Shown here piece by piece: positions 43,775-54,675 of a stretch of 62,860 nt of DNA (the stretch's first letter is position 1; each line of letters begins with the position of its first letter). The stretch lies in assembly GCA_023701385.1 (NCBI GenBank), contig JAMPXC010000015.1, positions 1 through 62,860 of the forward strand, given 5' to 3'. The position numbers and the translations under genes were made by a program. The notes under the pieces were generated by a model. That model did no database searches. It saw nothing but the letters and a program-made list of their open reading frames with translations, and had not been told where the DNA came from. Source of the DNA: Pseudobdellovibrio sp. (GTDB taxonomy: Bacteria > Bdellovibrionota > Bdellovibrionia > Bdellovibrionales > Bdellovibrionaceae).

Positions 43775-44907
43775 GTAAAACAAAGATTTTAGTTTCAACA
43801 AGATATTTTATGCCAGGCTACAAGGCCGGTGGTCCGATTAAGTCGTTAAAAAACTTAACGTTGGCCATGGCGTCTGAATTTCAGTTCAGTGTTTACACAT
43901 CAGCCTTTGATATGGGCGAATCAAACCCTTACCCCGTAAAGCTAGACTCTTGGAACCACACTGACCAAGGACTCGACGTGTACTATTCAGGTAAAGGTTT
44001 AAAAAATCTTTTCCGGTCAATCAGCGCATTAACAAAAGAAAATTTTGATATCGTTTACCTTAATAGCTTTTTTGACTCTCGCTATTCAACTCTAACATTT
44101 TTACTTTTTCAGCTGGGAATAATTAAAGCCCGCAAAGTTCTCATTGCACCGCGCGGAGAATTTTCGCCGGGAGCTTTAAAAATTAAAAGCAAAAAAAAAT
44201 CTTTCTTTTTAAAAGTAATGCACTCTCTTTATCGAGACAAACGCATATTCTGGCATGCAACGGCTGAGCTTGAGGCCACGGATATTAAAAACGTATTTCC
44301 AGAAGCGCAAATTCAAGTTGCTGAAAATATATCTTTTCTTAAGAGCGAGCGTGCCGAACTCGGCGCCAAAAATCCGAACTCGCTTGTCTTTTTTTCACGC
44401 ATCAGCCCAAAGAAAAATTTAGCATTCGCCTTAGAGTGCTTAAAACTGGTTAAAACACCACTAGAGTTTCACATCTTCGGAACACAGGAAGACAAAGCCT
44501 ACTGGCAACTCTGTGAAAAGCTGATTTCAGAGCTTCCAAAGCACATAAAAGTCACTTTTCACGGCGAATTATTACCACACAACGTCGTAGATACGCTAAA
44601 AAGATACGAAATGTTTTTCTTTCCGACACAAGGTGAAAATTTCGGCCATGTGATTGTCGAAGCTTTAAGCTCAGGCCTTTACACTGTGCTGAGCGATCAA
44701 ACACCTTGGACAGATTTAGCTGCTCACGGTGTTGGCTGCTCTCTTAGTCTTAACAACCAACAAGCCTTTGCAGAGGCGATTGAAAATTACTTCTCGCAAG
44801 CCCCTGACTTGAGAGCTAAAACAGGCAAAAAAGCCATTGATTACATTCAGAATAAATTAAATACTGAAGCCAGTTTAAACCAATATAGATTGATGTTTGC
44901 TAACTAG
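43771..44907 (+). CDS. Family 4 glycosyltransferase
   Basis: 378 residues. GT-B type: the acceptor half starts KILVSTRYFMPGYKAGGPIKSL (glycine-rich loop), with LIAPRGEFSPGAL in the middle, and the donor half contains SLVFFSRISPKKNL (about 205), LEFHIFGTQEDKAYW and FPTQGENFGHVIVEALSSGLYTV, which holds the EX7E-like motif (about 287-299). The start overlaps the previous stop by 4 nt (ATGA). This subgroup (PGYKAGGP) is common in O-antigen clusters; its sugar is unknown. Confidence 0.85.
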   Translation: MSKTKILVSTRYFMPGYKAGGPIKSLKNLTLAMASEFQFSVYTSAFDMGESNPYPVKLDSWNHTDQGLDVYYSGKGLKNLFRSISALTKENFDIVYLNSFFDSRYSTLTFLLFQLGIIKARKVLIAPRGEFSPGALKIKSKKKSFFLKVMHSLYRDKRIFWHATAELEATDIKNVFPEAQIQVAENISFLKSERAELGAKNPNSLVFFSRISPKKNLAFALECLKLVKTPLEFHIFGTQEDKAYWQLCEKLISELPKHIKVTFHGELLPHNVVDTLKRYEMFFFPTQGENFGHVIVEALSSGLYTVLSDQTPWTDLAAHGVGCSLSLNNQQAFAEAIENYFSQAPDLRAKTGKKAIDYIQNKLNTEASLNQYRLMFAN

Positions 44908-44917
44908 CGGAGAATCT

Positions 44918-46762
44918 GTGTCCTCAGCAATTTCAAAAATTTTGAACACGCCTCGTATCGTGCGGATTGGCCTATTAATGGCCATGGATTTGTTTTTCAC
45001 TTTTGCAGCGATTGCGATCCCGCATTTTTTAATTTCACCCGAAGTAACTCCAAGCTTCGAAACAACCTTGCCATTATTAATCTTTTCAGCGGTAATTATT
45101 TTATTCTTAGCCGTATTTAAAATTTATAAAATTGTATTTCGTTACATCAATGATCAGACTATCTTTACGGTGGCGTCTGTTTTAGGTCTGGCAACTATCG
45201 TTGCGTATTTTCCTTTACGCTTGCTGGCGCGCATTGAGCTCCCTGTTTTAGCTTTGTCCTATTTCTTAGCTTCGTATTTCGTTTTATTCTACCGTTTTGC
45301 GATTAAAAAATATTTTCACTCTTTAGATGCTAACCGCAACGAAAAAACAAAAATTGCCATTTATGGTGCTGGTGAGGCCGGTCGCCAGATCGCCCAAGGT
45401 TTATTGATTGGCAACAGATACCAGCCAATCGCGTTCTTTGACGATAACAGCAATCTGCATGGCAGAACCATCGCAGGCCTACCGGTATTTAATCCGGGTG
45501 ACATTCAAGATGTTTTAAAAAAAATTGAATGCAAAAATATTCTCATTTCAATCCCTTCAGCCGATGGAGTTACAAAAAAAAATATCATCAAACGTTTAAG
45601 CGCACTGAATTTACGCCTGCAAACCCTGCCTGGCTTAAGTGACTTAGCCGAAGGCAAGGTCAAACCTGAAGACATTCGTGAAGTTGAAATTACAGACCTT
45701 TTACACCGCGATATCGTGTTACCGGATGAACATTCCATCACCTCGTTTTTAACAAACAAAGTGATCGCGATTTCTGGAGCCGGTGGATCGATTGGCTCTG
45801 AGTTATGCCGCCAAATCATCAAAAATAATCCTAAAGAGTTAGTGCTGATCGAGTCTTCTGAATTTGCACTTTACCAAATTGATTCTGAGCTTCGAAAGCA
45901 CTCCCCTCACACAAAAATCACAGCCAGACTGTGCAATGTTACCGAAGCTACTTTCTTAGAGGATATATTTAAAGAGAAACAAATTGAAACCGTCTTCCAC
46001 GCAGCTGCCTACAAACACGTGCCGCTGATCGAAGAAAATGTGGGTGCCGGGGCCCATAACAACATTCATGGCACTAAAAACATGGCTGAGCTTGCCGTTA
46101 AATACGGTGTTAAAAAATTTGTTTTAATTTCAACTGACAAAGCCGTACGTCCGACAAATATTATGGGCGCTACAAAACGTGTCGCTGAACTTATTCTTCA
46201 GGCACTAGCTGCTGAAAACCCTAAGACGTGTTTTTCAATGGTTCGTTTCGGTAACGTGTTAGGATCATCAGGCTCAGTTATTCCGCTTTTTAAACAACAA
46301 ATTAAAAATGGCGGGCCGGTTACAGTGACTCATCCTGAAATCACTCGTTATTTTATGACTATTCCAGAAGCTGCCCAGTTAGTTATTCAGGCTGGCGCTT
46401 ACGCCACCGGCGGTGAAGTTTTTATTTTAGACATGGGTAAACCGGTTAAAATTGTCGAACTGGCTAAGAAGATGATTAACCTTAGCGGTTATACAGTTAA
46501 AGATGACTCCAACCCACAAGGCGAGATCGAGATTAATTTTTCTGGTCTTCGCCCGGGTGAAAAACTTTATGAAGAGTTGTTAATTGACGCCAATGCGATT
46601 AAAACAAATCATGCGCAAATTTTTAAAGCTCAGGAACCGTTTTTACCAAAAAATGAACTTTATTCAGCATTAGACAAAATCGAAACTGCTTGCCAGCAAG
46701 CAGATACCAATAAAATCGGAAATTTAATCAAAGAGATCGTGAAAGAATATGAAAAAAATTAG
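44918..46762 (+). CDS. Membrane-bound UDP-sugar 4,6-dehydratase (WbpM/PglF/CapD-like)
   Basis: 614 residues from GTG 44,918, with GGAGA 4 nt upstream. The first 140 residues are four transmembrane helices. Next comes a CoA-binding-like Rossmann part (KIAIYGAGEAGRQIAQG, about 145-161), then the catalytic SDR domain (ISGAGGSIGSELCRQI, about 285-300; STDKAVRPTNIMGATKR with Met replacing Tyr, about 405-421). WbpM/PglF enzymes convert UDP-GlcNAc to the 4-keto-6-deoxy sugar used for QuiNAc or bacillosamine-type sugars. No aminotransferase follows, so QuiNAc-type products or a second FucNAc route are more likely. Confidence 0.9.
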   Translation: MSSAISKILNTPRIVRIGLLMAMDLFFTFAAIAIPHFLISPEVTPSFETTLPLLIFSAVIILFLAVFKIYKIVFRYINDQTIFTVASVLGLATIVAYFPLRLLARIELPVLALSYFLASYFVLFYRFAIKKYFHSLDANRNEKTKIAIYGAGEAGRQIAQGLLIGNRYQPIAFFDDNSNLHGRTIAGLPVFNPGDIQDVLKKIECKNILISIPSADGVTKKNIIKRLSALNLRLQTLPGLSDLAEGKVKPEDIREVEITDLLHRDIVLPDEHSITSFLTNKVIAISGAGGSIGSELCRQIIKNNPKELVLIESSEFALYQIDSELRKHSPHTKITARLCNVTEATFLEDIFKEKQIETVFHAAAYKHVPLIEENVGAGAHNNIHGTKNMAELAVKYGVKKFVLISTDKAVRPTNIMGATKRVAELILQALAAENPKTCFSMVRFGNVLGSSGSVIPLFKQQIKNGGPVTVTHPEITRYFMTIPEAAQLVIQAGAYATGGEVFILDMGKPVKIVELAKKMINLSGYTVKDDSNPQGEIEINFSGLRPGEKLYEELLIDANAIKTNHAQIFKAQEPFLPKNELYSALDKIETACQQADTNKIGNLIKEIVKEYEKN

Positions 46763-47921
46763 ACTTGCGTGGCTTTCAACTCATCCCATCCAGTACCAAG
46801 CCCCCCTTTTAAAACTTATCGCGGAAAATCCAGAGATTGATCTAAAAGCCTTGTTCTTTAGTGATTTCTCTTCTCGCGAGTTTATTGATCCTGAGTTCGG
46901 AAAAAAGATTCAGTGGGATACGCCACTATTAAATGGTTATAAGTATGAATTTTTAAAAGGTAACGGCGATAAAACAACTGCTGTTTCATTTTTGAATCCC
47001 CGCGTAACAAACCTTTCTGAAAAGCTGAACAAAGATAATTTCGATGCTGTATTAATCCAGGGATGGCAAAATCTTTACATGGTAAAAGCGGCCATTATCG
47101 CAAAAATGAAGGGGCTTAAAGTTCTACTTCGTTGCGAAGCTACCGACTATGTCGATGCCTCAACTGGCTTAAAGCGTATGATCCGCGAGTTAGTGATCAA
47201 GATTCTATTTTCTGTCACAGATCACTTTATGGCTATCGGTTCAAACAATCGTGAATTCTACTTAAAGCGCGGCGTTCCGGCTGAAAAAATCGGAAGCATG
47301 CCTTACTGTGTAGATAATTATTTTTTCCAGAACAACTCAGCCAATGTTGACATCAACGAAACCAAAAAAAAGTACAACTTAGACACAACAACTCCTGTTT
47401 TAATCTACTCCGGCAAATTGATTAAACGTAAATACGCCGATCTTTTAGTAAATGCTTACGCTAATATTAAGGGTGAGAAACCTTACCTACTCATCGTAGG
47501 TGACGGTGAATTAATGCCTGAGCTTAAAAAAACTGTAGCTGAAAAGAATTTAGATAGAGTTAAACTTCTTGGCTTCAGAAACCAAAAAGAATTAACCCAA
47601 CTATATAAAATCAGCGACATTTTCGTACTTCCCGCGATTAACGAAACATGGGGCTTAGTTGTCAATGAAGCCATGAATTTAGGTTGTGCGATTATCACTA
47701 CTGACCGTGTGGGCAGTGGTCGTGACTTAGTTAAAAACGATGTCAACGGTTTAGTAATTCCGGCACAGAATGAGCAAGCTCTCACTGAAGCGATGGAAAA
47801 ATGTTTAAAAAACCATAATTATGAAGCTATGGGAAAACAAAGCTTAGAAATCATTAATCACTGGGGCTTTAAAGAAAACATTGACGGTTTAATGACCGTA
47901 CTTAAAAAGGCGTTTACGTAA
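46749..47921 (+). CDS. Family 4 glycosyltransferase
   Basis: 390 residues. GT-B fold: the N-terminal part reads RLAWLSTHPIQYQAPLLKLI, VLIQGWQNLYMVKAA and LLRCEATD, and the C-terminal part PVLIYSGKLIKRKYADLLVNAY (about 222-243), YLLIVGDGELMPELKK, KLLGFRNQKELTQLYKISDIFVLP and ETWGLVVNEAMNLGCAIITT with an EX7E motif (about 299-307). It overlaps the end of the dehydratase gene by 14 nt and shares its last base with the next gene start. Donor sugar unknown. Confidence 0.85.
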   Translation: MKKIRLAWLSTHPIQYQAPLLKLIAENPEIDLKALFFSDFSSREFIDPEFGKKIQWDTPLLNGYKYEFLKGNGDKTTAVSFLNPRVTNLSEKLNKDNFDAVLIQGWQNLYMVKAAIIAKMKGLKVLLRCEATDYVDASTGLKRMIRELVIKILFSVTDHFMAIGSNNREFYLKRGVPAEKIGSMPYCVDNYFFQNNSANVDINETKKKYNLDTTTPVLIYSGKLIKRKYADLLVNAYANIKGEKPYLLIVGDGELMPELKKTVAEKNLDRVKLLGFRNQKELTQLYKISDIFVLPAINETWGLVVNEAMNLGCAIITTDRVGSGRDLVKNDVNGLVIPAQNEQALTEAMEKCLKNHNYEAMGKQSLEIINHWGFKENIDGLMTVLKKAFT

Positions 47922-48856
47922 TGAGTAATTTACCTCAAGGTGATCATACATCACCGAACTATGCTTTACCTGCCAAAGAAAATTTCTACCTGGCTAAAAA
48001 ATTAATTCGCAGTTATTTCTATCCAGTCTACAACTACGCAATGTCGTCACTTTATTTAAAACACAAATACGACTTCGGTTATAAAAATGACTTAATTTTA
48101 TGGGGCCAACGAGGCAACGACTACGACCGCCAACGCCGCCGCCTAAATTGTTTTAAAAAAGTAAAAGGTTCGGTCGTCCTCGTTGCTGGTTGCGGCTCTG
48201 GCCGTGACGTCGCTTCATGGCTTCCCTATGAACCAAAAAAAGTGGTCGGTGTCGACTTATTCAGATACGACCGCGCCTGGAATATCCTGAAAGACACTTT
48301 TTCAAAAGAATATCCAAATGTGCAGGTTGAATTTATCCAGTCGTTCTTAGAAAAAATTGCTGAAATTCCAGATGCATCAATTGACATTATCAGTTCTGAC
48401 GCCGTTTTAGAGCATATTAAAAATATGCCTGAGGTATTAAAAGAATTTCACCGTATCTTGAAAACCGGCGGGGTTTTATATTCTACTTACGGACCTTTAT
48501 GGTACAGCTGGGGTGGAGATCACGTCTCTGGGTATGACAATGTCTACTCAGGTTACAATCACTTAATTATGAATAAGGCTGAATACGAAGCCTACCTTGA
48601 GCAGTATGGCTCGTACCATCACAATGAGGATGATGGCCGCACCTGGATTACCCACGATTTATTCAGCCACTTGAAACCTCGTGAGTATTTAGAAAAAATC
48701 GAACAACAACCTTTCAAACGTTATTTTGTAGCCTCTATCATAGATCCACGCGCCGTAGAGTGTCTTAATCACCAACCGTTAACTGAAAAGTTAAAGTCCT
48801 ATAACAAAATCGATTTAATTACCTCTGGAATGACGATCATCTATGCTAAAAAATAA
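47921..48856 (+). CDS. SAM-dependent methyltransferase
   Basis: 311 residues. Class I methyltransferase with motif I VVLVAGCGSGRDVASWL (about 86-102), KKVVGVDLFRYDRAW (acidic ribose loop), and IDIISSDAVLEHIKNM (about 150-165), followed by GGVLYSTYGPLWYSWGGDH. A long N-terminal helix region (60 residues) precedes the core. Sugar or lipid-linked glycan methylation is the expected role; the target is unknown. Start codon overlaps the previous gene stop by 1 nt. Confidence 0.8.
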   Translation: MSNLPQGDHTSPNYALPAKENFYLAKKLIRSYFYPVYNYAMSSLYLKHKYDFGYKNDLILWGQRGNDYDRQRRRLNCFKKVKGSVVLVAGCGSGRDVASWLPYEPKKVVGVDLFRYDRAWNILKDTFSKEYPNVQVEFIQSFLEKIAEIPDASIDIISSDAVLEHIKNMPEVLKEFHRILKTGGVLYSTYGPLWYSWGGDHVSGYDNVYSGYNHLIMNKAEYEAYLEQYGSYHHNEDDGRTWITHDLFSHLKPREYLEKIEQQPFKRYFVASIIDPRAVECLNHQPLTEKLKSYNKIDLITSGMTIIYAKK

Positions 48857-50033
48857 GATCACTAAAGTTGTTACGTCTTGCCGTAGCCGCTTTTATATTT
48901 TTGACCAAGCGCGCGAGTTGAATAAGCACGGCCTTTTACATAAGCTGATCACTGATTACCCGAGAAGTTATCCTGAACGTTTTAATGTTCCCGGTGAAAA
49001 AGTCGAACCATTATTATTCACCGGAATTTTTAATCACGGATTTACCCGCCTCCGTAAATACTGTAGCCAAACTATAATTTTTTACGTTGATCGATTTATC
49101 CACAATTCATTTTCAAAAAGGTTGCATTGCTACATTCCTAAAGACACTGAGTTTTTTATCGGGATGTCTTCATTTTCATTAGAAGCATTAGAGTACTGCA
49201 AAAAACGCGGCATTAAATGCGCTGTTGACCATGCGAGCATCCATCAATCACAAGAACGTATCGTGTTACGTGAAGAAGCTGAACTGTGGGGCTTACCGCA
49301 TCCGAAAACCACAACTCCTGACTGGGTTATCGAAAAAGAAGATAAAGAATTTGCAACGGCAGATTATATTTTTCTTCCGTCTAGTTCAGCCAAAGCCAGT
49401 TTGGTAAAACAAGGTATTCCTGAAAGTAAAATCTTTATTAACCCATACGGCGTTGACGTATCGGCCTTTAAACCAGCCCCTAAAACTGACAATGTGTTTC
49501 GTGTAGTGCAGGTTGGTAACGTGACTCTGGGAAAAGGTGTATTAACCTTAATCGAAGCTTTTAAGATAGCAAATATTCCTAATTCAGAATTAGTGTTTAT
49601 CGGCCCGGGCCTTGAGTCGTTTGGCTTAAAAGAGAAGATCGACCAGATGAGAACAAATAACATCAAATTTCATCCAGCCGTTCCGCAAAATGAACTTTAC
49701 AAACACTTTGCACAAGCCAGTGTGTCTTGTTTAGCTTCAATTGCCGATGGATTTGCTCTTGTAGTCATTCAATCGATGGCCTGTGGAATTCCAGCAATCG
49801 TAACCGAACATGTCGGATCAAAAGATTTAATCCAGCACGGCGAAAATGGTTTCATCGTACCGATTCGTTCGCCTGAAAGCATTGCCAAACAGCTTCAATT
49901 TTTAGCGGCAAATCCTGAAAAACTAAAAGACATGTCAGCTAAAGCTCTTAAGACGATTTCTGAATCATGTTCTTGGGAATTATACGGTAACCGTCTAAGT
50001 AATTTTATCAACTCTTTGGAGAAGAATGGCTAA
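48843..50033 (+). CDS. Family 4 glycosyltransferase
   Basis: 396 residues. GT-B transferase: N-terminal part KVVTSCRSRFYIFDQARELN; donor half VFRVVQVGNVTLGKGVLTLIEAF (about 219-241), ELVFIGPGLESFG, and SVSCLASIADGFALVVIQSMACGIPAIVTEH with the EX7E-like region near residue 305, where D replaces the first Glu in ADGFALVVIQ. Overlaps the methyltransferase gene by 14 nt. Sugar and linkage unknown. Upstream of the flippase gene. Confidence 0.83.
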   Translation: MLKNKITKVVTSCRSRFYIFDQARELNKHGLLHKLITDYPRSYPERFNVPGEKVEPLLFTGIFNHGFTRLRKYCSQTIIFYVDRFIHNSFSKRLHCYIPKDTEFFIGMSSFSLEALEYCKKRGIKCAVDHASIHQSQERIVLREEAELWGLPHPKTTTPDWVIEKEDKEFATADYIFLPSSSAKASLVKQGIPESKIFINPYGVDVSAFKPAPKTDNVFRVVQVGNVTLGKGVLTLIEAFKIANIPNSELVFIGPGLESFGLKEKIDQMRTNNIKFHPAVPQNELYKHFAQASVSCLASIADGFALVVIQSMACGIPAIVTEHVGSKDLIQHGENGFIVPIRSPESIAKQLQFLAANPEKLKDMSAKALKTISESCSWELYGNRLSNFINSLEKNG

Positions 50034-51513
50034 TCTAACCTGGCAAAGAATTTGGCGCGCCGTCGGTGCGGAAACTCTGGGGCAAATATTAAATTTTGCC
50101 ATTCGCCTTTTATTGGTTCCGCTATTTATTTCTACGTGGGGTTTAGAAAATTACGGCTACTGGCTAACCTTAACCTCGTTAAGTTCATGGATCTCACTCA
50201 CTGACCTTGGCGGCCAACTTTATTATCAAAACAGCATGAATATTGCCTGGACACAAAAAAGGTTCGATGACTTTCAGTCTACTTTAACCTCTGGTCTGGT
50301 TTTCTTCTTCAGTATCGCCGTTTCATTTACCTTTCTTTTCGGAATTCTTCTATTCGCACTTCCTTTCGGTGATTGGTTCCACTACCAGGCTATCGGCGAT
50401 AATATCGGCAATTTAATTATCCTGATTGTTGCCGTAAAAATCGTCCTCTCATTACCCTACGGAATTATTTTAGGAATCTTCAGAATCGTAGAAAAACAAG
50501 CAACTAGCGTAATGTACGTCAATTTAACATTACTCATCCAGCTTGTGTTAAGTGTTACGGCTTTAATGATGAAGGGCTCAATGTTTGTGTTGGCTGCCAT
50601 TGAAATCATTCCGCTGATTATCGTTATGTTTATTTCGGCGTTTCACATTAAACGCCTCATGCCCGAGAGTTTTAAATTTTTATCGGCAAAACATTTTTCT
50701 TTCGACATTATCAGAATTTCGATCAAACCAAGCCTGCACTTTTTTATTATTCAGGTTTCGACATCGTTAATTATTCAGGGTTGCACATTAATCACAGCTC
50801 GTGTACTCGGGCCAGCCGAAGTTGTGGTATTTAACTCACTGAGAACCGTTGCGAATATGTTTTCTCAGTTTATCGGGGTCTTATCACATTCAGCATGGCC
50901 TGAGCTCACCCGCTTACATGCGCAAAAAGAAAGCCGTAAACTTTTTGATATCTACGCTCATATTGCAAATTTACTGTTTATCGCTGGGCTTACGTATTTT
51001 TGCTTTTTAAATCACTGGGGTGAATATTTATTTAGCATTTGGATGCGCGGTAAAGTTGAATACTTTCCGATGACGATGTTTTTAATCAGTTTACTTGTTG
51101 TTCTTAACTCTGTTTGGACTTTCGGCAGCTATATGCTTATGGCGACAAACCAACACACCGACTTTTCAAAAAAACAGCTGGTTGTTAATTTTGTAGCACT
51201 TATCTTATTCGGGATCGGCGTTAAATTTTACGGGTTAAACGCCGGTATAGCAGGTTTAATTATCGGCCAATCCCTTCCGATGACTTTAGTTATTTATAAT
51301 AATTTAAAAAAGCACAAATGGTTTCATATGGCCCACTACCTTTTGATTCTTCAAGCTGCAGGCTTAACTCTTTACTTAACAACGTTAATTCCATTTGTAG
51401 CTTTTATTATTCTGGCTATTGAAATTTTATCCTTTTTCTATCTCGTTAAAATCAGAAAATACCCACGTGCTTACGAAAATTTATTAAACCGCATCTATGA
51501 CAAAACAAGCTAA
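50026..51513 (+). CDS. O-antigen flippase (Wzx-type)
   Basis: 495 residues with about 12-14 transmembrane helices, of the polysaccharide biosynthesis/MOP superfamily. N-terminal signatures QILNFAIRLLLVPLFISTWG and LSSWISLTDLGGQLYYQNSMN match Wzx. It should move lipid-linked repeat units to the periplasmic face for polymerisation. Overlaps the preceding glycosyltransferase gene by 8 nt and is followed by an acyltransferase gene overlapping 17 nt. Its presence means a Wzx/Wzy route, consistent with the polymerase candidates on both sides. Confidence 0.88.
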   Translation: MANLTWQRIWRAVGAETLGQILNFAIRLLLVPLFISTWGLENYGYWLTLTSLSSWISLTDLGGQLYYQNSMNIAWTQKRFDDFQSTLTSGLVFFFSIAVSFTFLFGILLFALPFGDWFHYQAIGDNIGNLIILIVAVKIVLSLPYGIILGIFRIVEKQATSVMYVNLTLLIQLVLSVTALMMKGSMFVLAAIEIIPLIIVMFISAFHIKRLMPESFKFLSAKHFSFDIIRISIKPSLHFFIIQVSTSLIIQGCTLITARVLGPAEVVVFNSLRTVANMFSQFIGVLSHSAWPELTRLHAQKESRKLFDIYAHIANLLFIAGLTYFCFLNHWGEYLFSIWMRGKVEYFPMTMFLISLLVVLNSVWTFGSYMLMATNQHTDFSKKQLVVNFVALILFGIGVKFYGLNAGIAGLIIGQSLPMTLVIYNNLKKHKWFHMAHYLLILQAAGLTLYLTTLIPFVAFIILAIEILSFFYLVKIRKYPRAYENLLNRIYDKTS

Positions 51514-52639
51514 CAATAACCACTACTTTGTATTCGATATTTTACGTGGCATCAGCGCCCTGCTTGTCTGCGCTAACCATTTAAGGTCGGCGTTATTTAC
51601 CAGCTATGGCAGTTTAACTAGCTCTAATATATTCGATCGCTTGTTTTACTTCGCAACAAGTCTTGGCCATCAGTCCGTAATCATTTTCTTTGTCATTTCG
51701 GGATTTTTAATCGGCGGGGCGATTATTAAAAATAAAGACAATTTTAAAACCGGATCTTACAGCATCAATCGCCTGACCCGGCTTTACACAGTATTAGTTC
51801 CGGCTTTACTTCTTACGGCCATTGTTGATTACTTCTTAAGTTCAAATCACCCTGAAGCCTTAGGCCGATACTACGTGCAGTGGAGTTCAGGACCTACTGT
51901 AGAAAATTATTCAAGCTCTCTGTTAACGTTTATCGGCAACTTTTTTTTCTTACAAAATATTTTTGTCAGCACTTTTGGAACAAATAGTCCACTTTGGAGC
52001 CTTAGTTACGAGTTCTGGTATTACGTAGCGTTTCCCTTACTTTTGATTCCTCTACTAGCTTTACTTAAAAAAATTAAAACCGAGACACACTCTGCAGCCC
52101 ATGTAGCATTACTTGCAATCGCCGGCCTAATACTGGTTTTAATGCCTTTTGAAACAAAAGTTGGCTTTCTAATCTGGATTGTGGGGGCGATTATCGTTTT
52201 ATTTCGAAAACGCCAATTTCCAACATTTCTGAAGCTTGTAAGCTTTGTGATCTTTATAGCATCATTACTATCTCTAAAAGTAGCCCCCGTGAAAGACTTA
52301 AATCCACACCTTCAGGATTTATATTTAACATCAACTTTTGCATTTTTTCTTATTACAAACCTAAACAGTACATATACACTGATTCATAAAATCCAGCTGA
52401 TTACGAAGATCATCAATTTTTTATCGAACATTTCATTTACTCTTTATCTATTTCACTTTCCGCTGATAGTTCTTCTGGCGACAAAATTCGTCGGCAAAAC
52501 GCCGTTGCAACCGAATTTACAGGGTTATTTAACATACTCAGCTTTTTTAACTGTGATCTTGATTGTGTGTTACGGTATGTGGTGGATTTTCGAACGTAAT
52601 ACGGCTTACGTAAAAAACATGGTCAGCAGAAAGCAATAA
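51497..52639 (+). CDS. Membrane O-acyltransferase (acyltransferase-3 family)
   Basis: 380 residues with about 10 transmembrane helices. Family signatures are FDILRGISALLVCANHLRS (residues about 12-30, including the catalytic His), FFVISGFLIGGAIIKN (about 60-75) and NRLTRLYTVLVPALL (R-x-x-R, about 88-102). The terminal YGMWWIFERNTAYVK is usual too. These enzymes add acetyl or other acyl groups to sugars in O-antigens or capsules. It converges with the epimerase gene at 52,645, leaving 5 nt. Confidence 0.88.
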   Translation: MTKQANNNHYFVFDILRGISALLVCANHLRSALFTSYGSLTSSNIFDRLFYFATSLGHQSVIIFFVISGFLIGGAIIKNKDNFKTGSYSINRLTRLYTVLVPALLLTAIVDYFLSSNHPEALGRYYVQWSSGPTVENYSSSLLTFIGNFFFLQNIFVSTFGTNSPLWSLSYEFWYYVAFPLLLIPLLALLKKIKTETHSAAHVALLAIAGLILVLMPFETKVGFLIWIVGAIIVLFRKRQFPTFLKLVSFVIFIASLLSLKVAPVKDLNPHLQDLYLTSTFAFFLITNLNSTYTLIHKIQLITKIINFLSNISFTLYLFHFPLIVLLATKFVGKTPLQPNLQGYLTYSAFLTVILIVCYGMWWIFERNTAYVKNMVSRKQ

Positions 52640-52644
52640 CTCTA

Positions 52645-53517
52645 CTAATTTAGTTGGGCACTTAAAAAGGCTTCAACAAATGATTCGACAGACTGCCCGT
52701 CTTTCATCACAGACAGAGTTGAAGAGAATTTCGATGTGCCATAATGACTTTTAGCTTCGCCGTCACGAACGCGGGCCGGATCAATATTGATCACAGCTTC
52801 TTTATTCAATTTCTGAGCCATGGCCATAACGATATGACGAAGGGTTTTAGGTACACCTGAACTCACATTAATAATCTCATTTTTCTCAGGTGAAATATTT
52901 TTTAAACAATAATTAAAAACGCGAATAATATCCTGAATTGACGAAAAGTCTCTTTCAAGATCGATATTGCCTACGTTGATAATCACCTTTTTATCTTTTG
53001 AACTCTGAATCTGCTCATACACCGAAGATAAAAAGAAAGCCGGGCGTTGCGATTTATGAGCGATATTAAAAAATCTTAAAATTGTCGAAGAAGCATTGTA
53101 AACCGACGCTAACTCCTGAACGACACTCTCAGCGGCAAGCTTGGTTCGTGCGTAAGTGCTGGTTGGGTTTGTTGCAGATCTTTCAGTTAACGGAAGACTT
53201 GCCTTACTGTCGTAAACCTGGCCAGTGCTTGCAAAAATTACTCTCCCTTTGGAATTATTCTTATAGAATACATCGACAAGATAACCTGTCAGAGCCACAT
53301 TTACACGGTAAGCATTGTAGATATCTTTTTCGCACTCAGCGATCGAACTTAATCCTGCTAAATGAATCAAAACATCAGCGTTTTGCATTGCCGACTCGAC
53401 CACACCTGGTTTTGAAAAATCGTCAATCTCGAGACTCACAAAATCATAGTCGCTGTTTAAAGCGCACAGCAAATTGTTTCCTACAAATCCTTTTGCACCA
53501 GAGACGACGACCTTCAT
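52645..53517 (-). CDS. NAD-dependent epimerase/dehydratase, probable GDP-6-deoxy-4-keto-mannose reductase
   Basis: 290 residues of the extended SDR family: KVVVSGAKGFVGNNLL (Rossmann loop, GxxGxxG), DVLIHLAGLSSIAECEKD, and STGQVY with YARTK (YxxxK, about 142). It lies 9 nt downstream of gmd in the same unit, so the natural partner reaction is reduction of GDP-4-keto-6-deoxymannose to GDP-D-rhamnose (Rmd). A role as a GDP-fucose synthase is unlikely because no fucose-epimerising type features are seen, but a different sugar epimerase remains possible. Confidence 0.72.
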   Translation of the reverse strand: MKVVVSGAKGFVGNNLLCALNSDYDFVSLEIDDFSKPGVVESAMQNADVLIHLAGLSSIAECEKDIYNAYRVNVALTGYLVDVFYKNNSKGRVIFASTGQVYDSKASLPLTERSATNPTSTYARTKLAAESVVQELASVYNASSTILRFFNIAHKSQRPAFFLSSVYEQIQSSKDKKVIINVGNIDLERDFSSIQDIIRVFNYCLKNISPEKNEIINVSSGVPKTLRHIVMAMAQKLNKEAVINIDPARVRDGEAKSHYGTSKFSSTLSVMKDGQSVESFVEAFLSAQLN

Positions 53518-53526
53518 AACTAAAAC

Positions 53527-54552
<1,026 letters not shown>

Positions 54553-54675
54553 TCAAGCCCCCTCTTTAAGCTCGACAGCTTGCGCCAAAATCACTCTGTA
54601 AAATTCGTGTCTAGACACTCTGATTTCTAATGCATATTATTCTTAGCACTAATCATTTCTTTAGAGGAGTTCTCT

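Noticed and set aside
53082-53519. 145-codon open frame on the plus strand, antisense to the epimerase gene
   Set aside because: Its translation has no recognisable pattern, no ribosome site, and it lies wholly opposite a clear SDR gene.
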